Source: 66-474 sp051962095
GTDB lineage: Bacteria > Pseudomonadota > Gammaproteobacteria > Xanthomonadales > Rhodanobacteraceae
Assembly: GCA_051962095.1 (NCBI GenBank)
Contig: JBQCCP010000059.1
Span: 23,872 to 87,871, forward strand
Reading direction: 5' to 3'
Length of the DNA stretch: 64,000 nucleotides
A program made the translations under genes and the position numbers. Shown here piece after piece: positions 1-9,696 of this stretch (the first letter of the stretch is position 1; every line of letters starts with the position of its first letter). Under the pieces are notes generated by a model. That model was not told where the DNA came from, made no database searches, and was given only the letters and a program-made list of their open reading frames with translations.

Positions 1-2059
1 TGATCGCCGCGTCCGTGACCGCGAGGATCGGCGGACTGTCGATCACCACCATGTCGTAATGCGGCGAAAGCCTGCGGAGCAGGGCTGCGAAACTGTTGCG
101 CATCAGCAGTTCCGACGGGTTGCCCGGGCGCCGCCCGGCCGAAATGAAGTGCAGGTTCTCCACGCCTTCGACGTCACGGATCGCTTCCTCGTCGACGATC
201 CGGTCGGTGAGCAGTTCGGACAATCCGTTTTCCGGACGGCCGCCGAGGATGGTGTGCAACTGCGCGTCGCGCATGTTGGCGTCGATCAGCAACACGCGCT
301 GGCCCGCCTGCGCATTGACCGCGGCGAGATTGGCGGAAATGAAGGTCTTGCCCGCCTTGGAGCTGGCGCCGCAGATCATCACCAGCTTGTTGCTGGCGTC
401 GCGCTGGACGAATCGCAGGCTGGTGCGCAGGCTGCGCAGGGCCTCGGCCGCCAAGTCCTCGGGCGCCGCCAGGGCCAGCAGGCGCTGGCGGCGCCGCGCG
501 AACAGGCGCTGGCTGGAATCCGACAATTCGAGTTGCTGCTCGCTCAGCGGAATCGCGGTGTACACCGGCAAGCCGAGCTGTTCGATTTCCGACGGATCCT
601 CCACGCCTTGGCGCATGGTCTTCCGCAGCAGCACGAAACCCATCGCGAAGAAGGCGCCGATGAAGGTGCTGGCCGCGACGGTCATCAGCTTGCGCGGCTT
701 CACCGGGTGCGTGATGTCGACACTGGGGTGGTCGACGATGCGCGTGGTGCCCACGGTGCCGGCCTGCGCGATTTCAAGTTGCTGCTCCTCGTTCAGCAGG
801 CCGTTGTACGTGGTGTTGAGTACGTCCACGTTGCCGTTCAGGCGCAACAATTCCCGCTGGGTGTTGGGCAGTGTGTCCATGTGTTTCGCGATCTCGGCCT
901 TCCGCGCGGACAACGCCCCTATCTGCTTGACGATCGCCTGATAGGCCGGATTCGCGGGCGTGTAGAGTCGCGCCGCCGCGATCTTCTGCGTCTCCAGTTG
1001 CTGGATGTTGCTGTCGAGGGAGTCGATCTGGGTAAGCATGCTCTGCGTCTGCATCGGCACGTCCACCGAATGTGCCTTGAGCTGGTACGCGTTGAGCGCG
1101 GCCTGCGCGTCCTCCAACCGCTGCTTCACCACCGGGAGTTGTTTGTTCACGAACTTCAGGCTGTTGGCAGCCTGCGCGGAATTGCGCCCCACGTTTTGGG
1201 CCAGGTAGGCCTTGGTCACCTGATCGAGTACCGCCACTGCACGTTGCGGGTTTTCGCTGTCATAGGTCAGTTCGATGACATTTGCACCCTGCGAAACCTG
1301 CTTGGCATCGATGGCCTTCTGCAGCCAATGGATCGTCGTCATCTCGTAGTTGCGCGTGACGTGGAAACGCATGCCGGGATTGGCCTGCAGGCTGCCCACC
1401 AGCATCGTCACGCCCGAACCTTTCGCCGGTTGGCCGACCGTGCCCTGCAGCAGCAATCTGCCGCGCATGAACGGAATGATGCTGTCTTCCCATAGTGCAT
1501 AGGTCCCGTCGTCGCCGGCCACCAGCGTCATCTTCTTGCCGTAGAGATCGGTGGGGACGCTGAGCTCGCGCACGTCGAGGTTCGAACCGCCCCAGTTGTA
1601 ACCGGAGAGACCGAGCCACGGCTTGGCCACCTCACCAGGCGCGGACGGCGTGTACTGCCGTGCGATCAGGCTGCCGAGCACCGGTATCTGGTAATTGCTG
1701 ACGACGGTATTCAGATCGAGGTTGTCGACCGCGGGCTTGAGCACCGATTCCGACGTAAGGATGGACAGCGCGTCGGTGGATTCGGGATTGGTTGCACCCA
1801 CGGCCTGCGCGACGGCGGTCAGCCCGGGCAGGGTTGGGGATTGTTCGACCTGCACCATCGCGTCGGCCTCGTAGATGGGCGTCGCGACCAGCACATACGC
1901 GACGGCAGCGAGGAAGCAGGCCAGGGTGACGCCGATGATCAGCCGCTTGTGGTCGAGCAAGGTCCCGAGGAGCGCCCGCAGGTCGATCTCACCCTCCGGA
2001 CGCGCCGTGTCGAATGATGCACCCGCTCGTGGACTTCCGATGGTCATCGTCTTGTTCAT
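1..2059 (-). CDS. Exopolysaccharide co-polymerase / BY-kinase (Wzc/EpsB-like), C-terminus cut by window edge
   Basis: This inner-membrane protein controls chain length and export of a surface polysaccharide. About 686 residues are visible. An N-terminal Wzz-type region has a first membrane segment near residues 30-55. A long periplasmic coiled-coil part with a GNVR-like segment follows, then a second membrane segment near 440-465. A cytoplasmic BY-kinase P-loop domain comes last. It has Walker A ASSKAGKT (Lys571), a Walker A' region reading LLIDANMRD, and Walker B VVIDSPP right at the edge. The Tyr-rich tail that would be autophosphorylated lies outside. The start ATG has AGGAG 8 nt upstream. 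The gene is divergent from the outer-membrane export lipoprotein, so the two probably serve the same polysaccharide. Whether it is a Wzc-, EpsB- or GumC-type protein cannot be fixed here. Confidence 0.9.
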   Translation of the reverse strand, partial: MNKTMTIGSPRAGASFDTARPEGEIDLRALLGTLLDHKRLIIGVTLACFLAAVAYVLVATPIYEADAMVQVEQSPTLPGLTAVAQAVGATNPESTDALSILTSESVLKPAVDNLDLNTVVSNYQIPVLGSLIARQYTPSAPGEVAKPWLGLSGYNWGGSNLDVRELSVPTDLYGKKMTLVAGDDGTYALWEDSIIPFMRGRLLLQGTVGQPAKGSGVTMLVGSLQANPGMRFHVTRNYEMTTIHWLQKAIDAKQVSQGANVIELTYDSENPQRAVAVLDQVTKAYLAQNVGRNSAQAANSLKFVNKQLPVVKQRLEDAQAALNAYQLKAHSVDVPMQTQSMLTQIDSLDSNIQQLETQKIAAARLYTPANPAYQAIVKQIGALSARKAEIAKHMDTLPNTQRELLRLNGNVDVLNTTYNGLLNEEQQLEIAQAGTVGTTRIVDHPSVDITHPVKPRKLMTVAASTFIGAFFAMGFVLLRKTMRQGVEDPSEIEQLGLPVYTAIPLSEQQLELSDSSQRLFARRRQRLLALAAPEDLAAEALRSLRTSLRFVQRDASNKLVMICGASSKAGKTFISANLAAVNAQAGQRVLLIDANMRDAQLHTILGGRPENGLSELLTDRIVDEEAIRDVEGVENLHFISAGRRPGNPSELLMRNSFAALLRRLSPHYDMVVIDSPPILAVTDAAI

Positions 2060-2783
2060 GGGGAACTCCTATTCCTGTGTGGAAGGAACATCCCCATGGA
2101 GAGAACCCTCCATTCGGCAGGCCGGCGGTCTGCTGATCCACGAGCCGATGCGCTGCACGAAGCGCCGCCGCATTGGCCGAGACGCTCACTCTTCCACTGT
2201 GTGAGTTGTGAAATGCCTGTTGGTGATCCGGTTAAATCTTCAAAAACGGATCGTGATATGCCCGTGTTGAACCTTCCCGAAACGCGTCTGAAAACATTCT
2301 CGGATGATGCACCCATGCATGATGATCGAGCCGGCCTAGACTGTGCTGTCCATTGAGGCGAACCACCGAGTGTAAATCGCTGCAAGTCGCGTGGCGTGTG
2401 TTTCCAAGGATCCGCGCGTGGCGGCGCCCTGCACATTCAGTGACTCGTCAGCATCCGGCGCATCGCCATCGCGCATCCGTGATTCAGCTTATTTCACACG
2501 GTTTTCACGTCCTCGAGCACGCGCCGATTTCGCGATGCATGAGCATGCTTGAGAACAGAGGCGCCGGAGATTCGATCCCGCTCCCGCATGTTCCCGTTTG
2601 CAGCATGTTCATTCAGGTGAATAACGGATAAAGAAGCAATGAATAAGAAATAAATAAATGTTTCGCTAATCGGATGAACACAGTGGGTGGACAAGCAGCG
2701 CGTTAGATGACCATACTCAGGGCTCGGCATCAAAAACGGTGTTGAGACAGGGATCGATACGACAACAGAGGAGCTCGCGGACC
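2060..2783. promoter_or_regulatory. Divergent intergenic region between the two polysaccharide export genes
   Basis: This 0.7 kb gap separates divergent genes and holds no credible coding frame: the short ORFs lack family features and ribosome sites. Most of it is mildly lower in GC than the neighbours. A strikingly AT-rich patch lies at about 2616-2690, with runs such as AAATAAATAAATG and the small inverted repeat ATTCAGGTGAAT. Promoters and regulator sites for both genes must lie here, but I could not assign any box with confidence. Confidence 0.5.
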
Positions 2784-3923
2784 ATGATGGACATGTCGGA
2801 TGCGCGTCGGTCTTCATCGGAAAAGGCTGGGCGTCGCGTCGCCCGAGGCCTCGGACTTACGAGTTGCATACTCGTGCTTGCGGGATTGGTGGGCTGCGCA
2901 CCGGGACAGAGCATGGATGTGCGCAGCAACAATGATTACGTGCAGCTCGTGTCGATCACGCCGCAACTGGTAACCTCTCAACAGGCGGCGGCCACGGCTC
3001 CGCAGCTTCCCGCCGCACTGCTCGACTACCACCCGCAGGGCTACCGCATCGGCCCCGGCGACACCTTGTACATCACCGTGTGGGATCACCCCGAACTGAC
3101 TTCACCCGCGGGGTCGCAGCAGGAGAGCCAGGCCAACGGTCGGCTGGTGCGGCCGGATGGCACGCTTTACTACCCCTACATCGGTTCGATGAAGGTCGCG
3201 GGCATGACGATCGAACAGGCGCGTGAGGCGATCGCGTCCAAGCTCGCCCACTGGATCAAGAATCCGATGGTGGACATCAGCGTCGCCAATTACTCCAGCC
3301 AGCATGTCGTGCTGGAAGGCGCGTTGACCAAGTCCGGTGCGCAGCCCATCACCACGGTGCCGCTGACCCTGGGTGAGGCCATCGCGAACGCTGGGGTGGA
3401 CAACCAGTACGCCAATCTTTCCGACGTGGTGCTGACCCGCGGCGACCAGACCTACCACCTCGACATGAGCGGCTATGCGGGCAGGGGCAGTCCGGCCGGA
3501 CAGATCTACCTGAAGCCAGGGGATCGGGTGCTGGTGCCTTACAACGATCGTCAGGCCGTTTTCGTGATGGGCGAGGTCACCCGTCCGCAGGCGCTGCGCT
3601 TCAAGACAGGCGATATCACGTTGACGCAGGCGCTCGGTGATGCCGGTGGCCTCAACGAGGTCACCTCCAAGGGCATGGTTTACGTCGTGCGCGGCGCTTT
3701 CGATAAGGACGGCCACCAGACGCAGGGCCCGACCGTTTACCAGCTCGACCTGAAATCGCCGGCCGCCTTCGCGCTGGCCGACGGCTTCGACGTGCAACCG
3801 GGCGACGTGGTGTTCGCGTCCGCCGCGGGCGTGACCCGCTGGAACCGCTTCCTCAGCCAGTTGTTGCCGCTCACCAGCGCGCTGAGCGCCACCGCAGCGG
3901 CCAATTATTACATCGGCAAATAG
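2784..3923 (+). CDS. Polysaccharide export outer-membrane lipoprotein (Wza/OPX family)
   Basis: This is an outer-membrane export channel protein for exopolysaccharide. The 379-residue product has a lipoprotein signal with a lipobox ending LVGC (Cys38). A Poly_export domain follows at about residues 70-160 (GYRIGPGDTLYITVWDHPE is the classic opening). Two SLBB-type beta-grasp repeats lie near 175-245 and 255-350, and the C-terminal helix is short. I chose the ATG preceded by GAGGAG at a good distance, not the GTG 45 nt further upstream. It faces away from the Wzc-like kinase gene, its expected inner-membrane partner. No glycosyltransferases are visible in the window, so the polymer is unknown. 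Confidence 0.9.
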   Translation: MMDMSDARRSSSEKAGRRVARGLGLTSCILVLAGLVGCAPGQSMDVRSNNDYVQLVSITPQLVTSQQAAATAPQLPAALLDYHPQGYRIGPGDTLYITVWDHPELTSPAGSQQESQANGRLVRPDGTLYYPYIGSMKVAGMTIEQAREAIASKLAHWIKNPMVDISVANYSSQHVVLEGALTKSGAQPITTVPLTLGEAIANAGVDNQYANLSDVVLTRGDQTYHLDMSGYAGRGSPAGQIYLKPGDRVLVPYNDRQAVFVMGEVTRPQALRFKTGDITLTQALGDAGGLNEVTSKGMVYVVRGAFDKDGHQTQGPTVYQLDLKSPAAFALADGFDVQPGDVVFASAAGVTRWNRFLSQLLPLTSALSATAAANYYIGK

Positions 3924-4047
3924 CGTTCCTGCAGTTCACGTGCACGCTCGTTCCTTCGCCTGCCCGAAGGGCGAGGGCCGAAACCGGAAATTCGTGGCGT
4001 GGATCGGTTGACCTTGCCCTTGGGGCAGGCCGTAATCTCCGCAACCG

Positions 4048-4857
4048 ATGACGAAGCCACCTGCCTCCGCGAGGTTCCTGCGCATTGGCCAGCTCGCCGC
4101 ACGCAGCGGCGTGTCGGCCAGGGCGTTGCGTCTGTACGAGAGCCGCGGTTTGCTGGAACCCGACGCGCATTCGGACAGCGGTTATCGCCTGTACGGCTCG
4201 CCCGCGCTTGCGCGGCTCAATGAAATCGGTGTGCTCAAGCGCGCCGGCTTCACGCTGGCCGAAATCGGCACGCTGCTTCAGCGGAACGGTTCGGCGGCGG
4301 CACTGGTCGAGGTGCGCATCGTGGCCTTGCGCCGCGAGGTGAACGCGAAAGCGCAGGCGCTGGCAGCGCTGGAACGCGCGTGGCGCGGGTTGGACTCGGC
4401 ATCGAACGATATCGACCAACTCCTGGAGACCATCACGATGAACGAGAAACTGGACATGCGCTTCAGCGAAGCGGAAATGGCCGGCTTCAGACGCCGCGCG
4501 GAAATCCTCGGCCAGCACTTCACGCCCGAAGAGCGCGAGCGAATGCGCCGTCGCGCCGAACAGATCGGCGAAGCCGGCATGCAACAGGCGCAGCAGGGAT
4601 GGCCGCGCCTGATCGCCGAGGTGCGCGCCGCGATGGACGCAGGCACGCCGCCCGACGATCCCGCCGTGCTCGACATGGGCCGCCGCTGGCATGCCCTGGT
4701 CAACGCGTTCACCGGCGGCGACCCCGGCATCGCACGCAAGCTGAAAGACGCCTATGCAAAGGAACCGCAGGTGCTCGCCGCGCAAGGCATGGATGTCGCG
4801 ATGTTCGCCTACATTCGCATGGCGATGCAGGCCGCGGGCTTGACGCTGTCCGCATGA
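4048..4857 (+). CDS. MerR-family regulator with TipAS-like effector domain
   Basis: This 269-residue transcription factor opens with a MerR winged helix at residues 10-80 (IGQLAARSGVSARALRLYE). A dimerisation coiled coil follows to about residue 125. The C-terminal half is an alpha-helical domain (about 140-265) resembling the TipAS ligand-binding domain, with FSEAEMAGFRRRAE at its start. MerR/TipA proteins twist overlong promoter spacers and are switched by small ligands, in TipAL thiopeptide antibiotics. The ligand here is unknown. It stands alone between the export lipoprotein gene and the convergent S9 peptidase gene, 27 bp from the latter's stop, so its target is not evident from context and may be its own promoter. 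Confidence 0.85.
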   Translation: MTKPPASARFLRIGQLAARSGVSARALRLYESRGLLEPDAHSDSGYRLYGSPALARLNEIGVLKRAGFTLAEIGTLLQRNGSAAALVEVRIVALRREVNAKAQALAALERAWRGLDSASNDIDQLLETITMNEKLDMRFSEAEMAGFRRRAEILGQHFTPEERERMRRRAEQIGEAGMQQAQQGWPRLIAEVRAAMDAGTPPDDPAVLDMGRRWHALVNAFTGGDPGIARKLKDAYAKEPQVLAAQGMDVAMFAYIRMAMQAAGLTLSA

Positions 4858-4884
4858 GTCAAGGGCGCCGTGCGGCGCATTTAC

Positions 4885-7353
4885 TCATTGCCTGTTTTTC
4901 ACGTACCCGGTGAACAACTCGTGGATGCGCCGGTATTCGTCGTACCACGCGTCGGCGTGTTCGAATGCATGGCGCTCGGTCGGGTACAGCGTCATCCAGA
5001 AGTTCTTCTTGTGCAGCTCGATGAAGCGCTGATAAAGGCGGATCGAATCACCCGGCATCACGTTGTTGTCGATCAGGCCGTGCGAGATCAGCAGCGGGTC
5101 TTCAAGATTCTTCGCGTATTCGATCGGCGAGGAAACCTTGTACGACTCGGGATCGAGCTGCGGCGTGTTGAGGATGTCGGAGGTGTAGCCGTCGTTGTAG
5201 CTGGTCCAGTCCGACGGCGGACGCAGCGCCGCGCCCGCGGCGAATTCACCCGGCGCGCGCAGCAGCGCCATCTCGGTCATGAAGCCGCCGTACGAACCGC
5301 CGTAGATGCCGACGCGCTTCGGATCGACGTGATGGTTTTTCACCAGCCACGCCTTGCCGTCCAGCAGGTCTTCCAGTTCCGGATGGCCCATCTGCCGGTA
5401 GATCGCATCGCGCCAGTCGCGGCCGTAGCCCGCCGAGCCGCGGTAGTCCATGTCCAGCACCACGTAGCCTTCCTGCGTCAGCAGGTTGTTGAACATCTGC
5501 TCGCGGAAGTAATACGACCAGTTCTTGTCGACGTCCTGCAGATACCCGGCGCCGTGGACGAAGAACACCGCCGGGTGCGCGCGCGAGGTGTCGTAGTCGA
5601 CCGGTTGGTAGAACTTGGCCCAGACGCCGAAGTTGCCGTGGCTGCTCGGGATCTTCACGAACTGCGGCTGCACCCAGGTCGCCGCCAGCGCCTTGTATTC
5701 GGGCGCGCGGGTATCGGTGAGTTCGCGCGCGCCCGAACCATCCGCATCCACCACCGCGAGCTGCGGCGGAACGTAGGCGCTGGAATGAAGCACCGCGAGC
5801 TTGCTGCCGTCGGGTGACAGTTCAAAATCATCCATGCCTTCGAAGTGCGTCACCCGTTCCATCGCACCGCCGGCGACCGGCACGCGATACACGTCATAGG
5901 CGTACGGCGCCTGCTTGTTCGATCGCACGTAAAACCATTTGCCATCGTGCGACAGCACCGGCGTGGACGTTTCGTAGCCCGTGCCGGTCAATGCGCGCGC
6001 CTTGCCGCCCAGCGGTTTCACGAACAATTGCGCCCAGCCAGATGCTTCCGATTCGAACCACAGCGTCTGGTTGTCCGGCAGCCAGCCGAGCGCGTTGAAG
6101 CTCCAGTTGATCCAGGCGGGATCGGTGAGGCGGTCCTGCGTCACCAGCTTGTGATTGGCGGAATCGACCGAGGTGATCCAGCGGTCCTTGTGGTCGTTCG
6201 CGACCAGTTCCACCGCGACCTGGCTGCCGTCCGAACTCCACACGATCGCGGGAACGCCCGATTCGCCGACGGCGATGAAATTCACCGACACCGGACGTGT
6301 CTTGGGCGCGGCCAGCGCGGCGGTTTCGTCGGCATGGCCTTCCTTCTTGAGCTCCGCGATGCGCTTCGCTCGCAACTCGTGCAGCGGATCGTCGTGGACG
6401 CCAGGCAGATCGTCCAGCGACAATGGATACTGCTTATGGTGTTGTAAATCCAGCAGCAGCAACGATTGCGGCGCCGGATTGTTGTGGCCGACGTAGGTGC
6501 GCGCCGGTTCGGTTTCGGGATAGCCCGAGTCGTTGACGTAATGCACGACCACCGGGCGCTTGCCGCGCTGGTAGTTTTCCGGACGCGTCACCACCAGCAT
6601 CCAGCGTGCGTTCGGCGACAGCGACGTCATCGCCACGTGCACCTTGTCGCCGAGATAAAACGGCGCCGCGGCGCGTGCGGGATTTTCCGCGTCCAATTTC
6701 CGGTCACGGTCGCGCACCGCGTTCTTGTCGGCCTTGTCCTCGCGCAGGGTGGAAAACAGGCTGAGCTGCAGGCGCTCCATCTGGTCGGGCCTGGCGGCGT
6801 CCGGATCGTCTTCGGTCTTCAGCGTCGCCGCCAGCGCGACCACGCCGGTTGCCGCGTTCCACACGCGCCAGCCGTCGTCCTGGTTCCAGCTCACCAGGTT
6901 GCCGTCCGCGGAAATCTGCAGGCCGGATTTGTCGGCGTCGTCGCGGGTGAGCTGGCGGGTCGAACCGCTCGGCACGTCGCGCACGAACACGTCGCCGTGG
7001 CGCAGGAACGCTGCGCGATCGCGCGCGCGATCGAACACCGCGGGTCCGTCGGCCGCCGCGAGTTCGCCGTCGCCCAGTTTTTCCGGCGTGCCGCCGTGCG
7101 CCGGCATGCGATAGAGGTCGCGGATCGACGAACCCTTGCGCTTCAGCTTGAAGTAGATGCTGTGGCCGTCCACGCTCCAGTATTCGTCCTCGACCGGCGG
7201 CCCGATCCAGTCGGGATCGGCCATGATCTGTTCGAGGCTGAGTTTCTGGGCCGCGCCTGGCGCGGCCGCGGGCGAGGCGTCCTGTGGCGCGGCGGCGAAC
7301 GTGCCCCCGCTCACGAGAAGACAAACCAGACCTGCGACGGCAATGCGATTCAT
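4885..7353 (-). CDS. S9 family peptidase (DPP IV-like), exported
   Basis: This 822-residue serine peptidase of the prolyl oligopeptidase clan has a signal peptide (MNRIAVAGLVCLLVSGG...). A beta-propeller built on WD40/PD40-like repeats spans about residues 45-560. The C-terminal alpha/beta-hydrolase carries Ser687 in GGSYGG, Asp762 in LIDNN and His795 in ERHAFEH. Such enzymes trim peptides in the periplasm or outside, usually releasing dipeptides. A much longer reading frame runs upstream, but the signal peptide begins at this Met and the extra N-terminus is low-complexity shadow sequence. It is divergent from a second S9 peptidase gene with 138 bp between starts, so a shared promoter region is likely. 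The exact cleavage specificity is not readable from sequence. Confidence 0.93.
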   Translation of the reverse strand: MNRIAVAGLVCLLVSGGTFAAAPQDASPAAAPGAAQKLSLEQIMADPDWIGPPVEDEYWSVDGHSIYFKLKRKGSSIRDLYRMPAHGGTPEKLGDGELAAADGPAVFDRARDRAAFLRHGDVFVRDVPSGSTRQLTRDDADKSGLQISADGNLVSWNQDDGWRVWNAATGVVALAATLKTEDDPDAARPDQMERLQLSLFSTLREDKADKNAVRDRDRKLDAENPARAAAPFYLGDKVHVAMTSLSPNARWMLVVTRPENYQRGKRPVVVHYVNDSGYPETEPARTYVGHNNPAPQSLLLLDLQHHKQYPLSLDDLPGVHDDPLHELRAKRIAELKKEGHADETAALAAPKTRPVSVNFIAVGESGVPAIVWSSDGSQVAVELVANDHKDRWITSVDSANHKLVTQDRLTDPAWINWSFNALGWLPDNQTLWFESEASGWAQLFVKPLGGKARALTGTGYETSTPVLSHDGKWFYVRSNKQAPYAYDVYRVPVAGGAMERVTHFEGMDDFELSPDGSKLAVLHSSAYVPPQLAVVDADGSGARELTDTRAPEYKALAATWVQPQFVKIPSSHGNFGVWAKFYQPVDYDTSRAHPAVFFVHGAGYLQDVDKNWSYYFREQMFNNLLTQEGYVVLDMDYRGSAGYGRDWRDAIYRQMGHPELEDLLDGKAWLVKNHHVDPKRVGIYGGSYGGFMTEMALLRAPGEFAAGAALRPPSDWTSYNDGYTSDILNTPQLDPESYKVSSPIEYAKNLEDPLLISHGLIDNNVMPGDSIRLYQRFIELHKKNFWMTLYPTERHAFEHADAWYDEYRRIHELFTGYVKNRQ

Positions 7354-7491
7354 GGACGTGACCCCAGACAAAAGCCCGGAGCGTAGCCAGATGCCGGAAG
7401 GCCGCGCAAGCGCCGAAAGTATCGATGGTGTGCGAAGCGGGTGGGGTGGCGCTAACCTGCGCGGGTCGCCACCGCATCCGGGAGTTCCGCC

Positions 7492-9696
7492 ATGTTCGTC
7501 CTTCGTGCGTTTGCAGGTTGCGGGTTCACCTTCCTGGCTGGGGTAGTGTTCGCGCAGACGACGGAGCCGCATCCGCGGGCGGCGACTGATTATGCGCTGA
7601 TCGACACCCAGCACGAGATTCCCGCGATGCCGCCGCCGACCCGGAAGGATGATGTGACCGAAACGTTCTTCGGCACCACGGTGCACGATCCGTATCGCTG
7701 GCTGGAAGACGCCGGCGCGCCCGCGGTGAAGCAGTGGATCGCGGCGCAGAATGCCTACACCGAAAAGGTGATGGACGGCTTCAAGGAGGCCAAGGCGATC
7801 GCGAAGCGCGTGGGCGAACTGGCGCTCACTTCCGCCCAGCGGTCCGATCCGGAAATTATCGGCGGCACCTTGTTCTACATGCGCCAGACGCCGCCGCAAC
7901 CGCAGGCGGTGCTGGTGGCGCAGGCGTGGCCGAACGGCAAGGCGAAGGTGCTGGTGGATCCGAACGGCGCGAACGGCAGCGTCGCGATCACCGGCTACTG
8001 GCCATCGCCAAACGGCCAGTACGTGGCCTACGGCACCGCCGAAGGCGGCAACGAGGAAACCACGATCCGCTTCATCGAAGTCGCCACCGGCAAGACCTTG
8101 CCGGACGCCCTGCCGCACGCGGGCGGCGGCACCACGCCGCAGGCGCTGGTGTGGGACGCCGAAGGCAGGGGCGTCACCTACGTGCGTTTGCCTTCAGGCG
8201 TGCCGGCCGATCAATCACAGTTCAATGCCGCGCTGTACCACCACGCGCTCGGCAGCGACGCCAAAACCGACACACTGGAATTCGGCAAGGGCTTGTCGAA
8301 GGTGGCCGAGTACACGCTGCTCGGATCGGCCGATGGCCGGCACGCCGCCGCGCTGGTGCATGCGGGCGACGGCGCGCCCGACGAGGTGTATCTGCGAAGC
8401 GGCAATGGTCCGTGGAAACGCGTACTCGGCAGCGACGCCAACGTGCGCGCAGCCTCGGAAATCAACCAGGGCGCGGCGTGGGATGGCGATCGCCTGCTGG
8501 TGATTGCCTACCAGGACGCACCGCACGGCAAGCTGCTGGCGCTGGATGCGAACGGCAAGGCAACGCCGCTGGTGCCGGAGTTGCAACACAACTGGGCGAT
8601 GCATTCGGTGGCGCCCGTGAAGGGCGGTTTCCTGATCACCGAAGTGCGCGGACCGGATTGGCGCGTGCAGTTCTATGACGCCGGGGGTGGCTTCATCCGC
8701 ACCGTGGGCTTGCCTGAAACAGGCATCGGCATCGGCGCGATCGCGAGCAGCGCAAGTTCCGAAAAGGCGTTGATCACGTATTCGGGCTGGACGATTCCGA
8801 CCCGCTGGGTGGAATACGACACGGCGCTCGACACCTTGAAGGCGGTGTTCGAAGTCAAACCTGCGGCGGATTATTCGAACGTCGTCGCGCACCGGCTGGA
8901 CGCGATCTCGAAGGACGGCACCAAGATTCCGGTCACCGTGATCGCGATGCGCGGTGTGACACCGAATGGCGCGCGACCGACGATCCTCTACGGCTACGGC
9001 GGTTTCGGCATCGTGACCGCGCCGCGCTTCCTGGGGTCGACATTGGCGTGGCTGGAACGCGGCGGCATATATGCGGTGGCGAACATCCGCGGCGGCGGCG
9101 AGTTCGGCGAAGGCTGGCACGAAGCCGGGATGCTGGGCAAGAAACAGAATGTCTTCGACGATTTCCACGTGGCCGCCCAGGCGTTGGTGCAGCAACACTG
9201 GACCGACACCGCGCACCTCGGAATCATGGGCGGTTCCAACGGCGGCCTGCTGATGGGCGCGGCGTTGACGCAGCATCCGTCCGAATATCGCGCGGTGGTG
9301 TCGCTGGTCGGCATCTACGACATGCTGCGTGTCGAGTTGTGGCCGAACGGGCAATACAACATCAGCGAGTACGGCACGGTCACGAAGAAGCCCGACTTCG
9401 AATGGCTGCGCGCCTACTCGCCGCTGCAGAACGTGAAGCCCGACACCGCGTATCCGGCGGTGATGCTGATCACCGGCGTCAACGATCCGCGCGTCGCGCC
9501 GTGGCAGTCGCGCAAATTCACGGCGGCACTGCAGGCCGCCAACACGTCGAAGCATCCGATCCTGCTGCTGACCCGCATGAATGAAGGCCATGGTGTCACC
9601 GCATCTTTCAGCCAGCGCGTGGGCAATGCGGCGGCGGCGATGGCCTTCTTCGCGCAGGAATTGGAGCTGCCTTCCACGCCGGAGCGGGCGAAGTAA
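7492..9696 (+). CDS. Prolyl oligopeptidase family (S9A-like) serine peptidase
   Basis: The 734-residue product has an N-terminal hydrophobic signal (CGFTFLAGVVFAQ), so export is likely. Prolyl-oligopeptidase N-terminal motifs follow (HDPYRWLED near residue 65). A seven-bladed propeller spans about 110-450. The hydrolase domain has Ser582 in GGSNGG, Asp665 in VNDPR and His700 in EGHG, the complete triad. S9A enzymes cleave after proline in short peptides. The stop codon overlaps the start of the carboxylesterase gene (TAATG), so the two are probably translated together. The divergent neighbour is another S9 peptidase of a different subfamily. Confidence 0.93.
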   Translation: MFVLRAFAGCGFTFLAGVVFAQTTEPHPRAATDYALIDTQHEIPAMPPPTRKDDVTETFFGTTVHDPYRWLEDAGAPAVKQWIAAQNAYTEKVMDGFKEAKAIAKRVGELALTSAQRSDPEIIGGTLFYMRQTPPQPQAVLVAQAWPNGKAKVLVDPNGANGSVAITGYWPSPNGQYVAYGTAEGGNEETTIRFIEVATGKTLPDALPHAGGGTTPQALVWDAEGRGVTYVRLPSGVPADQSQFNAALYHHALGSDAKTDTLEFGKGLSKVAEYTLLGSADGRHAAALVHAGDGAPDEVYLRSGNGPWKRVLGSDANVRAASEINQGAAWDGDRLLVIAYQDAPHGKLLALDANGKATPLVPELQHNWAMHSVAPVKGGFLITEVRGPDWRVQFYDAGGGFIRTVGLPETGIGIGAIASSASSEKALITYSGWTIPTRWVEYDTALDTLKAVFEVKPAADYSNVVAHRLDAISKDGTKIPVTVIAMRGVTPNGARPTILYGYGGFGIVTAPRFLGSTLAWLERGGIYAVANIRGGGEFGEGWHEAGMLGKKQNVFDDFHVAAQALVQQHWTDTAHLGIMGGSNGGLLMGAALTQHPSEYRAVVSLVGIYDMLRVELWPNGQYNISEYGTVTKKPDFEWLRAYSPLQNVKPDTAYPAVMLITGVNDPRVAPWQSRKFTAALQAANTSKHPILLLTRMNEGHGVTASFSQRVGNAAAAMAFFAQELELPSTPERAK

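Noticed and set aside
59..1495. Long plus-strand frame (478 codons) opposite the BY-kinase gene
   Set aside because: It is antisense to a gene with clear Walker motifs, has an Arg/Gln/His-rich composition typical of GC-rich shadow frames, and no family features.
2096..2631. Small plus-strand frames between the polysaccharide export genes
   Set aside because: No ribosome sites, no family features, and no protein-like composition.
7354..8118. N-terminal extension of the DPP IV-like peptidase frame
   Set aside because: It lies antisense to the second S9 gene, and the signal peptide starts at the downstream Met, so the extension is not translated.
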